From AP-15 sp963774345 (GTDB taxonomy: Bacteria; Pseudomonadota; Alphaproteobacteria; ATCC43930; CGMCC-115725), in contig CAVZFB010000065.1 of the NCBI GenBank assembly GCA_963774345.1, positions 214,269 through 278,268 on the forward strand: 64,000 bases of DNA, written 5' to 3'. The notes beneath the pieces are model-generated. The model made no database searches. It was not told the DNA's origin and saw only the letters and a list, made by a program, of their open reading frames with translations. This document shows, piece after piece, positions 10,181 to 17,819 of this stretch. The translations under genes and the position numbers were made by a program. Every line of letters begins with the position of its first letter. Position 1 is the stretch's first letter.

Positions 10181-10252
10181 CTTCCGGTCGGGCTGAAGCT
10201 ACTGTCCGCTCTCGTCCAGCTCTGCCGGAGCGACTCGGCGTCGCTCTTCTAG
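10181..10252 (+). repeat. Copy 1 of a repeated 3' gene tail
   Basis: The frame encodes 'LPVGLKLLSALVQLCRSDSA' then a stop at 10250-10252. The same peptide/DNA tail recurs at 10312-10395 and 24488-24571. No complete host gene is visible upstream of this copy; 9938-10180 is open in several frames but recognisable in none. Confidence 0.55.
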
Positions 10253-10311
10253 AGGACCGCCTGACGACTCAACTAGAAGGACGGCCCAGCCGGCCAGCTG
10301 AGGACGATAAG

Positions 10312-10395
10312 TACCCGTTGGGACTGAGGCTGCTGTCCGCGCTCGCCCAGTTCTGCCGGAGGGACTCGGCTCCGCTTCTCCAGCGGGTCGCCTAG
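10312..10395 (+). repeat. Copy 2 of the repeated 3' gene tail
   Basis: Encodes 'PLGLRLLSALAQFCRRDSAP' followed by LLQRVA and a TAG stop at 10393-10395. It matches copy 1 at 10181 and copy 3 at 24488 at both DNA and peptide level, and ends where the PrsW duplication block begins. Confidence 0.55.
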
Positions 10396-11637
10396 CAACC
10401 AGCCGCGGATCGGTCAATGCACCCACCAAGGCCTTGGCCTGCTTGCGGACGGCGCACCGGGCGTGGGGTGCCCGGTGGGCGTCGGGAGCGGATGTCCGGC
10501 TGGTGTTCCGGTGGGCTGGCCGTCCGGCCTCGGGTGCGCCCCGAAGGCCGACCAGCCCTCGGGAACTTGTAGGTCGCCGCGGGATCCGACCTTCGCATAG
10601 CCGAGGAACAGGATGCCGCTGACCAGGACGACCAGGATCCACAGCGGGTGGCCGTTCACCCGGCCCCAGTCGTTCAGCCCGTGCAGGACGGCGGCGGCGA
10701 CCAGGCCGATCCAGGCGACCAGGTACCACTTGTAACGTCCGGTCACCGCCAGCCCGATAAAATAGCCGGTCAGCCCGGACCAGCAGGCATGGATGACCGG
10801 GTTGGTGACGAACCGCCAGACGAAGTCGAGTATGAAGTACAGCACCGGGCCGATCAGCACCTCGAATACCGAGGTCGATGCGGAGTGCCCGGTGTTGAGC
10901 AGCTGCTCGATCGCGGGAATAGCCGATTGCACGGTCTGAAAGAACTGAGCGATTCCGTTGACGGTGAAGTAGTGCACGACCTCGCTTGCGCCGAAGACCA
11001 GCCCGCTGACCGCGCCGAGGAACAGGTAGTCCCGGGGCATGAGGCCGTGTCGACGTCGGTAGATCAGCGCGACCACCAGCACGGGCAGGGCCTTGGCGAG
11101 TTCCTCAGGTATGCCGATAGTGAAGATGCTCTGGCCCAGGGCCACGCTGCTGCTATGCAGCGCGGTCTCCAGCATGATCGCCAGCGGCACCTGCGTCACC
11201 AGCGCTATCGCCGTTACCACGACAAGCATCGTCCTGGTCACGTGTTCCGGCCTGATGATGACGCCGAGCAGCAGCAGCCAGGCCACTGCGAAGTAGACGG
11301 CGAATATCCAGGCGACGTGGTTGAACGTGCTGGCACTCGGGTTCCCGCCCAAGATGACCAGCGCGATCGACGGAACGCAGATCAGCGCCAGGAACAGCAG
11401 CACGGGCCAGCTGCGGAGCGAGTGATGCCTGACCCAGTTGCCTAGCGGGAGCAGGTCGTTGACCTGCCCGGTGGTCCGTCGTGGCTGAGTCGGCGGGATC
11501 GGCGCCTGAGCGGGCATGATCGTGTCATCTCCTCAGCGCTCTGATGTCTTCCACCATGACACGTCCATCTCTAGGAGCCGCACCCGGAAGCGGGTTGCGG
11601 GAAAGAAGCTGTCCGTCGGCACCGAACGTGGAGGTCC
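10390..11637. repeat. PrsW duplication block, copy 1
   Basis: About 1.2 kb, near-identical to 22619-23846 (copy 2). Begins with CCTAGCAACCAGCCGCGGAT in both copies, includes the whole protease gene and its upstream region, and reaches the IS30 start codon region. The last ~140 bases before the IS30 gene (11440-11582) recur again at 12353-12489. Confidence 0.85.
10414..11517 (-). CDS. PrsW-family intramembrane metalloprotease, copy 1
   Basis: 367 residues with about eight hydrophobic segments. PrsW/CPBP-like motifs in order: 'GIPEELAKALPVLVV' (Glu-Glu), 'GLVFGASEVVHYF' (Glu, His), 'HACWSGLTGYFIG' (His) and 'LHGLNDW' (His, Asp), the putative metal and catalytic residues. Family members cleave membrane-embedded substrates such as anti-sigma factors. 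The C-terminus is a Pro/Gly/Thr-rich cytosolic tail. GAGGAG precedes ATG 11517. A second, frameshifted copy lies at 22642-23746. Confidence 0.85.
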   Translation of the reverse strand: MPAQAPIPPTQPRRTTGQVNDLLPLGNWVRHHSLRSWPVLLFLALICVPSIALVILGGNPSASTFNHVAWIFAVYFAVAWLLLLGVIIRPEHVTRTMLVVVTAIALVTQVPLAIMLETALHSSSVALGQSIFTIGIPEELAKALPVLVVALIYRRRHGLMPRDYLFLGAVSGLVFGASEVVHYFTVNGIAQFFQTVQSAIPAIEQLLNTGHSASTSVFEVLIGPVLYFILDFVWRFVTNPVIHACWSGLTGYFIGLAVTGRYKWYLVAWIGLVAAAVLHGLNDWGRVNGHPLWILVVLVSGILFLGYAKVGSRGDLQVPEGWSAFGAHPRPDGQPTGTPAGHPLPTPTGHPTPGAPSASRPRPWWVH

Positions 11638-12182
11638 GTGAGCCGCGCCAGTAACCGCAAGAAGGCGCAGCGCCAAGCCAGGCCGAAGTCCCGCGCCGAC
11701 GCCGCCACGCAGCGGGCGATCGCGGTCGGGCTGGCGCGGGGTGAGTCGTACCGGGTGATCGGGGCGCGGCTGGATCCGCCCCGTCCGGCCTGCACGATCA
11801 GCCGGGAGGTGCGGCGGAACGGGCCGCCGGGGCGGTACCGGGCGGTGCGGGCGCAGGCACTGGCGGAGGAGCGGGCGCGGCGGCCGAAGACGGCTAAGCT
11901 CGCGGGCAACGGCGAGCTGCGGGACTGGGTGCAGCGGCATCTGGAGATGAAGTGGTCGCCGGTGCAGATCAGCGCGCGGCTGAAGGCGGAGTTTCCCCGG
12001 GACGGCCGAAGATGCGGGTGTCGCACGAGACGATCTACCAGTCGCTGTATGTGCAGGGCCGGGGTGCGCTGCGGCGGGAGCTGGCGAAGTCGCTGCGGAC
12101 CGGGCGGGCGCTGCGCAAGCCGCGGCGCACCGGCGGCGAGCGGCGCGGGAAGATCCCGGGGATGATCAACATCAGCGAGCGC

Positions 12183-12329
12183 CGGGGCTTGGAACGCCAC
12201 GGCGGCCGCGTCCCAGCCGGGCTGTGGGCCCGCATCGTCCAGCGGCTGCTCGCCCTCAACGCAGCCATCTGGCACAACTGGCAGATCGGCGCACCGGTCA
12301 AACGATCCCTCATCGCCTACGACCATTGA
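12183..12329 (+). pseudogene. C-terminal end of a different DDE transposase (IS982-like) inside IS30
   Basis: In frame after 'INISER' the sequence becomes 'LERHGGRVPAGLWARIVQRL' then 'IWHNWQIGAPVKRSLIAYDH' and a stop. This ending is typical of IS982-type actinobacterial transposases, not IS30. Only about 48 residues are present, followed directly by the 136-base copy of the PrsW upstream region. Confidence 0.6.
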
Positions 12330-12352
12330 GCTGCCCCTACTTCCCGGTCAAC

Positions 12353-12489
12353 GATCTAGCGGGAGCAGGTCGTTGACCTCCCCGGTGCGTCGTGGCTGAG
12401 TCGGCGGGATCGGCGCCTGAGCGGGCATCATCGTGTCATCTCCTCAGCGCTCTGATGTCTTCCACCATGACACGTCCATCTCTAGGAGC
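12353..12489. repeat. Partial third copy of the PrsW upstream region
   Basis: Near-identical to 11440-11582 and 23670-23805: the start region of the protease, its RBS (RC of CATCTCCTC) and the 'TCTAGGAGCCGC' end. It ends exactly where the IS30 frame resumes, so it is part of the insertion that splits the transposase. Confidence 0.75.
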
Positions 12490-12985
12490 CGCTGAGACGG
12501 CGGACCGGGCGGTGCCCGGGCACTGGGAAGGGGACCTGCTGATCGGGGCGGCCGGGAGGTCGGCGATCGGCACGCTGGTGGAGCGCACCACCCGGTTCAC
12601 CTTGCTGGTGCCGCTGCCGGAACGGTATGACGCACCGGCCGTGGCGGCGGCGCTCACCCCGGTGATCGCCGGGCTTCCTGACGCGCTGCGCCGGTCGCTG
12701 ACCTGGGACCAGGGCCGGGAGATGAAGGCCCACGCGCAGATCGCGGTGGCCGCGGACTGCGCGATCTACTTCTGCGACCCGCACCCCCCATGGCAGCGGG
12801 GCACCAATGAGAACACCAACGGGCTGCTGCGGCAGTACTTCCCCAAGGGCACCAGCCTGGCCGGGCACAGCCCGGCGCACCTGGCCGCGGTCGCCGGTGA
12901 GCTGAACGGCCGGCCCCGCAAGACGCTGGGCTGGAAGACACCCGCCGAGGCGCTGGCCGAGGTCCTGGACCGCGACGCCGCCTGA

Positions 12986-13360
12986 AGGTTTATTCATACC
13001 GGTGGCGGCTGGCGCCGCCGCCCATTCCCGACAGGGCGCCGCGCAGCATACGGGGCCGCCCCTCCGGCCTCCAGGCTGCTACGCATCGCCTGCGGCGACG
13101 GCCCTGCGGGCTGGCCTGGACCCCGGAGACCACGGCGGCCCCTGGGCGGCAGCAACCACGGGCCAGGCCAAGGGCCTGCCCCCGCAGCGCGCGACACCCC
13201 CGCCGGGCGCGGACCGCTGTGTATCGTGACCACAGAAGGGTCATCTACAAGCACCGTTGCAACGACCCATTGAACCCGGGCATTCAAAAAGGCCCGCGCA
13301 GGTCAGGGCCGTACCACCGGGCCGAGATAACTGTCACGGGACACCGAACGGGCACACGTC
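12986..13360. other. IS30 downstream flank, no gene seen
   Basis: GC-rich DNA without a supportable coding frame. 'GTTGCAACGACCCATTGAAC' at about 13255-13274 resembles the right terminal inverted repeat of actinobacterial IS30 elements. No matching left end was found near 11600, where the PrsW block takes its place. Confidence 0.35.
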
Positions 13361-13364
13361 CCCG

Positions 13365-13445
13365 CCCCACGTGCTCGGCAAGCTCGGCGCGGCCGACCGC
13401 ACCGAAGCCGTCACCCACGCCCGCCAGCTCGGGCTGATCTCCTAG
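13365..13445 (+). pseudogene. LuxR-type HTH tail fragment
   Basis: 'HVLGKLGAADRTEAVTHARQ' then LGLIS-stop is the recognition helix and last helix of a LuxR/NarL output domain. The frame upstream does not resemble a receiver or LuxR protein, so only the last ~26 residues survive. Confidence 0.55.
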
Positions 13446-13502
13446 CCTGACGGTTCGCCCCGGCTCGTCGTAGTAGCGCGCAGGCAGCCCTGCGAGATTG
13501 AC

Positions 13503-13522
13503 AGGAAACCAAATGGTTTCCT
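13503..13522. promoter_or_regulatory. Perfect dyad operator for the ArsR-type regulator
   Basis: AGGAAACCA-AA-TGGTTTCCT: two perfect 9-base arms around a 2-base centre, ending 3 bases before the GTG start at 13526. Position and symmetry fit an autoregulatory ArsR-family operator. Confidence 0.7.
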
Positions 13523-13525
13523 ATT

Positions 13526-14296
13526 GTGGGTGACGTGGATCTCGTGTTCAGGGCACTGGCCGACCCGACCCGGCGGGCGCTGCTTGATGAGCTGTTCGCC
13601 CGCGACGGTCAGACGCTTGTGTCCCTCACGGCGCGGCACGACATGACGCGCATCGCCGTGGCGAAGCACCTGAAGATCCTCGAGGACGCCGGGCTCGTCG
13701 TGAGCAGGCGGCGGGGCCGCGAGAAGCTGCACTACCTCAACCCGGTCCCGATCCGCCTGATCCACGACCGGTGGGTCAGCAAGTACACCGAGCCGTGGGC
13801 TGCCGGGCTCGTCGGCCTGAAGCACGAGCTGGAGGATCAGATGGAGAAGGTCTTCGAGATCTACATCCGCACCACGCCCGAGCGCCTGTGGGAGGCGATC
13901 ACCGACCCGGCGATCAGGGCGAAGTACCAGTTCGGCGCGGCGATCGAGTCGGACTGGACGGTGGGCTCGCCCTACCGGCTGGGTCACCCGGCCGCGGAGC
14001 GGTCGCTGATCGAGGGGGAGAACCTGGTCGTCGAACGGCCGAACCGGCTAGTGCAGACAATGCGCGCGCTGTGGGGTCCTGACGCCGAGCGGGCCGGTAC
14101 GTCGCGGGTGACCTGGGAGATCGAGCCGGTCGGCGACTCGTGCCGCCTGACGGTGATGCACGATCAGCTGCCACCGGACGCGCCGGCCGAGCTCTACGGC
14201 GGATGGCCGATGATCTTGTCCGGCCTGAAGACGTGGCTCGAAACCGGGCAGACGCTGACCACTCCCGGCTCGCTCATGTACCAGCCGCAGCAGTAA
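13526..14296 (+). CDS. ArsR-family HTH fused to SRPBCC/AHSA1 domain
   Basis: 256 residues. Residues 1-100 are an ArsR-like winged helix ('FRALADPTRRALLDELF', 'MTRIAVAKHLKILEDAGLVV', wing 'RRRGREKLHYLNP'). Residues 110-245 are an AHSA1-type SRPBCC ligand-binding fold ('VFEIYIRTTPERLWEAITDP', 'WEIEPVGDSCRLTVMHDQ', 'GGWPMILSGLKTWLETG'). The GTG start sits 3 bases after a perfect dyad, so autorepression released by a hydrophobic ligand is inferred. It is followed 28 bases later by a VOC protein, probably co-transcribed. Confidence 0.9.
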   Translation: MGDVDLVFRALADPTRRALLDELFARDGQTLVSLTARHDMTRIAVAKHLKILEDAGLVVSRRRGREKLHYLNPVPIRLIHDRWVSKYTEPWAAGLVGLKHELEDQMEKVFEIYIRTTPERLWEAITDPAIRAKYQFGAAIESDWTVGSPYRLGHPAAERSLIEGENLVVERPNRLVQTMRALWGPDAERAGTSRVTWEIEPVGDSCRLTVMHDQLPPDAPAELYGGWPMILSGLKTWLETGQTLTTPGSLMYQPQQ

Positions 14297-14324
14297 CCGT
14301 TTCCATCGACGCGAGGAGATCGTC

Positions 14325-14696
14325 ATGTCCCAGACCACCATCACCGACATCGGCACCGTGGGAATCCCGGTCAGCGACCAGGGCAAGGCGGTGGAGTTCT
14401 TCACCGGCACGCTCGGCTTCGAGAAGCGGCTCGACGTGCAGATGGGAGAGAGCTTCCGCTGGGTCACGGTCGCGGCCCCCGGCGCGTCCACGTCGGTCGC
14501 GCTGATCGCCAGGCCGGACACCGGGGCCGACACCGGCATCCGGTTCCTGGTTCCCGACGCCGAAACCGAGCACGCCGACATGCGGCAGCGGGGCATCGAG
14601 GTCGGGGACCTGCTCCGGTGGCCGGGTGTCCCGCCCATGTTCGAGTTCAAGGACCCGGACGGGAACAGGTTCGAGATCGTCGAAGCCAGCGCCTGA
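14325..14696 (+). CDS. VOC (glyoxalase/bleomycin-resistance) family protein
   Basis: 123 residues, one VOC unit with two beta-alpha-beta-beta-beta modules: 'IGTVGIPVSDQGKAVEFFTG', 'TLGFEKRLDV' and, at the end, 'PPMFEFKDPDGNRFEIVEA', the usual metal-binding Glu strand. VOC proteins bind metals and act in detoxification, antibiotic binding or ring cleavage. GAGGAG precedes ATG 14325. Downstream of the ArsR-AHSA1 gene, so likely under that regulator. Confidence 0.9.
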   Translation: MSQTTITDIGTVGIPVSDQGKAVEFFTGTLGFEKRLDVQMGESFRWVTVAAPGASTSVALIARPDTGADTGIRFLVPDAETEHADMRQRGIEVGDLLRWPGVPPMFEFKDPDGNRFEIVEASA

Positions 14697-15077
14697 GTTC
14701 CGCCCGGCGCGACGCCTTCGCCGCCACCTTGCGCAAGGTCCTCACCAACTGATGGCCGCGCCCAATCGAGCATTCAAAGATCAAGACTATTAGCCCGAAC
14801 GATCCTGGCACGTCCCCCCAGCGCCTGCAGCGAGCCCCGGCGGTCAGGAAGCCCACGACCTGATCACACGAGTGCGCCTGATTGATCACGATAAGTGGGT
14901 TTAGCCCGGCATGTACGAGGTACTCGACGATGGCGGCCCACGGGTGGGACGAGGACCAGCGTGGACGCTGGCCCGGGCCGCTACGAAAACGAAGAGTGAC
15001 ATAGTTAGCATTGCTTGACATAGTTAGCATCACGTATTCGGAGCCACTGAATCCGGACCCCATGAGGGAGTACATAT
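14697..15077. other. Intergenic region; candidate promoter with a 15-base direct repeat
   Basis: No supportable gene. TGACATAGTTAGCAT occurs twice, at 14997-15011 and 15016-15030, and the second copy contains TTGACA (15015-15020). The block lies about 50 bases before the RBS of the SAP-domain gene, so it may be an activator or repressor site for that gene. Confidence 0.45.
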
Positions 15078-15644
15078 ATGACCAGCACCACCGAGCGCTA
15101 CCGCGCCGCGGCGAGCCAGTCGGCCAGCACGGTCGAGAAGATCGCCGACTTCTGGACGCAGGGCTCGCAAAAGCTGACTGACTACATACCTGCGGGCCTG
15201 CCGCAGGTCGACCTGGTCCCGATGGTCGAGCGCTACTTCGAGTTCGTGCAGCGGATGGTCGACATCAACCGTGACCTCACCATCAAGTGGGCGGAGTCGG
15301 CGGGCATGCTGTCCGGCGTCGTCCGCGAGCAGGCCGAGTCCGTCGGCGGTCTCGTCCGCGAGCAGGCCGAGTCGGCCCGCGATTTCGCGCACGAGCAGGC
15401 CGGCAAGGCCGAGCGGGCCGCCCGCGAGCAGGCCGAACTGGCCGAGCAGGCCGAGAAGGAGATGGTCCGCGAGGCTCGCAAGGTCGAGCGTGAGCAGGCC
15501 AAGCACGCCCATGACAAGGCCCGCGAGCGCTACGAAGGCCTGACCAAGGCCGAGCTGAGCGACCTCCTGGACAAGCGCGACCTGCCCAAGACCGGCAACG
15601 TCGACGAGCTCATCGAGCGCCTAGTCGAGGCAGATAGCAAGTAA
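15078..15644 (+). CDS. Phasin-like helical protein with C-terminal SAP domain
   Basis: 188 residues. Residues ~1-75 resemble a phasin-like helical domain ('VEKIADFWTQGSQKLTDYIP', 'YFEFVQRMVDINRDL'). Residues 80-150 are a long charged helix with repeats of 'REQAES/AREQAE', likely coiled coil. The last 35 ('YEGLTKAELSDLLDKRDLPK', 'GNVDELIERLVEAD') match a SAP DNA-binding motif. This resembles the PhaM/histone-like proteins that tether storage granules to DNA, but no PHA synthase is nearby, so the role is open. GAGGGAG RBS before ATG 15078. Confidence 0.75.
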   Translation: MTSTTERYRAAASQSASTVEKIADFWTQGSQKLTDYIPAGLPQVDLVPMVERYFEFVQRMVDINRDLTIKWAESAGMLSGVVREQAESVGGLVREQAESARDFAHEQAGKAERAAREQAELAEQAEKEMVREARKVEREQAKHAHDKARERYEGLTKAELSDLLDKRDLPKTGNVDELIERLVEADSK

Positions 15645-15670
15645 TCACGCTGCCCGCCCCACCACACCGA

Positions 15671-15709
15671 GACGCCGGTACCCGGCAGCATCTGCCGGGT
15701 ACCGGCGTC
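15671..15709. terminator. Strong hairpin between convergent genes
   Basis: Perfect 17-bp stem (arms 15671-15687 and 15693-15709) with a 5-base loop GCATC. It lies between the stops of the SAP-domain gene (+) and the amidohydrolase (-). No U-tract, as is usual in high-GC actinobacteria, so a bidirectional terminator is likely. Confidence 0.75.
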
Positions 15710-15741
15710 ATCGCGCCAGGTCCGCCTAAAACCGGCCCCTG

Positions 15742-16986
15742 TTAGCGCGCCGCGGTCCGCGGTAACAGCACCAGCCGTGCGCCTTGCTCCGCCACCCTGA
15801 TGCCGCCCTGGAATACGGCCCGGCGGTCCGGGCCGCCCCACAGCACGGACGGATCCCGCAGCGGATCGCCGTCCAGGACGAGCAGGTCGGCGGCCGCGCC
15901 CGGACCGATCCGGCCCAGGTCGTCACGTCCGAGCAGCTCCGCGTTGACCGAGGTGGCCGCCCTGAGCAGAGCCAGCGGTCCCTCAACCTCGGCCTGCAGC
16001 CGCAGCCCGTGGAGCTGCTCGTCGTCCAGCGAGCCCATCAGGTCGGTCCCGAACCCGATCCGGACCCCCGCCTCCCGGGCCAGCCTGATCGCCGTCCTGC
16101 CCGCGTCGAGGACCTCGCGGTTCTTGGCCTGGGCCACCGGAGCCAGGCCGAGTTCGGCGCCGCGCCGCTCCATCGCGTCGTAGGTGACCAGCGTCGGCAC
16201 CAGGAACGCGTCTCGTTCGGCCATCAAGGCCGCGGTCGGCGCGTCCAGCAGGTTCCCGTGCTCGATGGAACGGACCCCGTTGGCCACGGCCACCTGGATC
16301 GCCTCCGCCGAGTAGGCATGGGCGGCCACGTAACTGCCGCGGCGAGCCGCCTCCTCGGCGACGACGCGGATCTCCTCCGGCGAGTACTGCGGCACGCGGA
16401 GCGGATCCGACGGCGAGATAACCCCGCCCGAGGCCATGATCTTGATGGCGTGCGCGCCGCTGCGCAGCCGCTCGCGGGCCGCGCGGCGCAGCGCGTCAAC
16501 GCCGTCGACCACCTCCGCCATGTGACCGCCGCCGAGACAGCAGCCCAGCTCCGGCGGCCGCGGATCGCCATGGCCTCCGGTCTGGCTCAGCGCGGGCCCG
16601 CAGAACAGGTACCTGGGAGCCGCCGTCAGGCCCTCCCGGATCGCCTGGGCCAGGCCCGCGTCGCCGCCGCCCGGATCCCGGACCGTGGTGAATCCGCGGC
16701 CCAGCGCGCCGGCCAGCCGCTTCGCCCCGGCCAGGGCCAGGTAACTCAGCGGGCTGGTCTCGATCTCCAGCAGGCTGAGGCGGACGCCGTAGGCGTGGAA
16801 GTGCGCATCGATCAGGCCGGGGACGATCGTACGGCCGCGGCAGTCGATGACCCGGTCGCCCGGCTCCGGCCCCTCGCCGACCTCGACGATCGTGCCAGCC
16901 GCGACCCGGACGCAGCCTTCCCGCAGCTCAGCCGACGTGCCGTCGAAGATCCTCGCGTTGGCGAAGGCCGTGGTCTCCTCGGTCAC
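15742..16986 (-). CDS. Metal-dependent amidohydrolase (imidazolonepropionase-like)
   Basis: About 414 residues. GTG 16986 is chosen because GAGGAGAGG lies just upstream; ATG 17013 is possible. Amidohydrolase signatures: 'VPGLIDAHFHAYG' (HxH), 'HAIKIMASGGV' (carboxylated Lys region), 'SYVAAHAYSAEAIQ' (His), 'VRSIEHGNLL' (His), 'RIGFGTDLMG' (Asp), and C-terminal 'GAAADLLVLDGDPL'. Homologues hydrolyse amide or peptide bonds (Xaa-Pro or toxin substrates). Pieces of its 3' half recur at 20536-20581 and 22256-22498, so this locus has been copied. Confidence 0.9.
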   Translation of the reverse strand: MTEETTAFANARIFDGTSAELREGCVRVAAGTIVEVGEGPEPGDRVIDCRGRTIVPGLIDAHFHAYGVRLSLLEIETSPLSYLALAGAKRLAGALGRGFTTVRDPGGGDAGLAQAIREGLTAAPRYLFCGPALSQTGGHGDPRPPELGCCLGGGHMAEVVDGVDALRRAARERLRSGAHAIKIMASGGVISPSDPLRVPQYSPEEIRVVAEEAARRGSYVAAHAYSAEAIQVAVANGVRSIEHGNLLDAPTAALMAERDAFLVPTLVTYDAMERRGAELGLAPVAQAKNREVLDAGRTAIRLAREAGVRIGFGTDLMGSLDDEQLHGLRLQAEVEGPLALLRAATSVNAELLGRDDLGRIGPGAAADLLVLDGDPLRDPSVLWGGPDRRAVFQGGIRVAEQGARLVLLPRTAAR

Positions 16987-17001
16987 TCCCACCTCTCCTC
17001 T

Positions 17002-17068
17002 GACCGCCCGCATCCCGCCCCGCCGTAATCTGAGCGACCGAACGAGTTTCGTCCCCGCCCCAGCTCAC
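17002..17068. repeat. ~65-bp intergenic repeat, copy A
   Basis: Core CCCCGCCGTAATCTGAGC with GAACGAGTTTCGTCCCC. Copies: 28582-28648, 35838-35900 and 40841-40902. This copy lies between the amidohydrolase start and the TetR stop. Confidence 0.75.
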
Positions 17069-17079
17069 ATCGACGCGCC

Positions 17080-17727
17080 TCATCTTCCGTCGGCGCGATG
17101 GGCCCGGCTAACGTCGCCCCGTGGCTCGAGCAGGTCGGTGATGGCCTCGCGAAGAAGGTCACCATAGGTCTCGATGCTGAGATCTCCGAGGTCGCTGACT
17201 GTCATCAGGCTGCTCAGGAGCGCCCCGAGGGCGCAGCTCAGCCTGACCCGGTCGCGGGCGGGGATGGCCGGGTCACCCAGGATCCGGCGGAACTGCTGTT
17301 CCATCTCCTCGTGGTCGCCGTCGTGTCCCTTGATGTGCAGGCCTGAGAGGGCTGTCTGGTTGCGCTGGTGCAGGATGAACAGCTTGCGGTTGGCGAGCAT
17401 CGTGTCGACGAGCCCGCACAGCACGGCGGCCCATCCCGATGGCCCCGCTTCCGCTGCCAGCTGCTCGAGGACGGGCCGGGCCAGTTCGTGCAGGCGCAGG
17501 TGCAGCGCGACCAGGATGTCCTCTTTGGCGGCGAAGTGGTAGTAGATCGCGGCCTGGGTGAAGCCGAGCGGCTCGGCTATCTGGCGCAGCGAGGTCTTGT
17601 CGTAGCCCTGCTCGGTGAACAAGTCCAGGGCGACGTCGAGGATCCGCTCGCGGGTGTCACCTTCGCCGGGGTGCCGGCCAGCGTCGGCCGGGGGCCGCCC
17701 GGCCGTGGCGGCGGAACGTCGGGGCAT
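17080..17727 (-). CDS. TetR-family transcriptional regulator
   Basis: About 215 residues from ATG 17727. HTH: 'RERILDVALDLFTEQGYDKT', 'SLRQIAEPLGFTQAAIYYHF', 'AAKEDIL', the canonical TetR N-terminus. The C-terminal ligand domain includes 'MLANRKLFILHQRNQTALSG'. It faces a DrrAB-type exporter across 92 bases carrying two near-identical 20-base dyads, so it very likely represses itself and the exporter. Its 3' half is duplicated at 40841-41247. Confidence 0.92.
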   Translation of the reverse strand: MPRRSAATAGRPPADAGRHPGEGDTRERILDVALDLFTEQGYDKTSLRQIAEPLGFTQAAIYYHFAAKEDILVALHLRLHELARPVLEQLAAEAGPSGWAAVLCGLVDTMLANRKLFILHQRNQTALSGLHIKGHDGDHEEMEQQFRRILGDPAIPARDRVRLSCALGALLSSLMTVSDLGDLSIETYGDLLREAITDLLEPRGDVSRAHRADGR

Positions 17728-17736
17728 GGCCGTTAT

Positions 17737-17756
17737 CTTACTTGACAACCAGTAAG
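17737..17756. promoter_or_regulatory. TetR operator 1
   Basis: CTTACT-N8-AGTAAG (CTTACTTGACAACCAGTAAG). It differs from the reverse complement of operator 2 at only two of 20 positions. It lies 10 bases upstream of the TetR start. Confidence 0.75.
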
Positions 17757-17788
17757 TAGCAATGGTTACCTACCTGACTGTAGACGTC

Positions 17789-17808
17789 CTTACTAGTTGA
17801 CAAGTAAG
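17789..17808. promoter_or_regulatory. TetR operator 2
   Basis: CTTACTAGTTGACAAGTAAG, the same CTTACT-N8-AGTAAG dyad in inverted orientation relative to operator 1, centres 52 bp apart (about five helical turns). It lies 11 bases before the exporter start, so binding would block initiation. Confidence 0.75.
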
Positions 17809-17819
17809 TCGAGGCGCCA

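Larger units (their letters stand above)
11638..12985 (+). pseudogene. IS30-family transposase, frameshifted and interrupted
   Basis: N-terminal part from GTG 11638: 'TISREVRRNG' is the IS30 helix-turn-helix and 'LEMKWSPVQISARLKAEF' is conserved. A shift near 12000 moves to 'MRVSHETIYQSLYVQG' and 'GKIPGMINISER'. About 305 bases of other sequence then intervene (12183-12488). The transposase resumes with 'ADRAVPGHWEGDLLIG' (first Asp), 'LTWDQGREMKAH' (second Asp) and 'WQRGTNENTNGLLRQYF' (Glu) to the stop at 12985. The DDE triad is intact in sequence but the reading frame is not, so this copy should be inactive. Confidence 0.85.

Noticed and set aside
15784..17028. Plus-strand frame of 414 codons
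   Set aside because: Lies opposite the intact amidohydrolase and has no recognisable domain.
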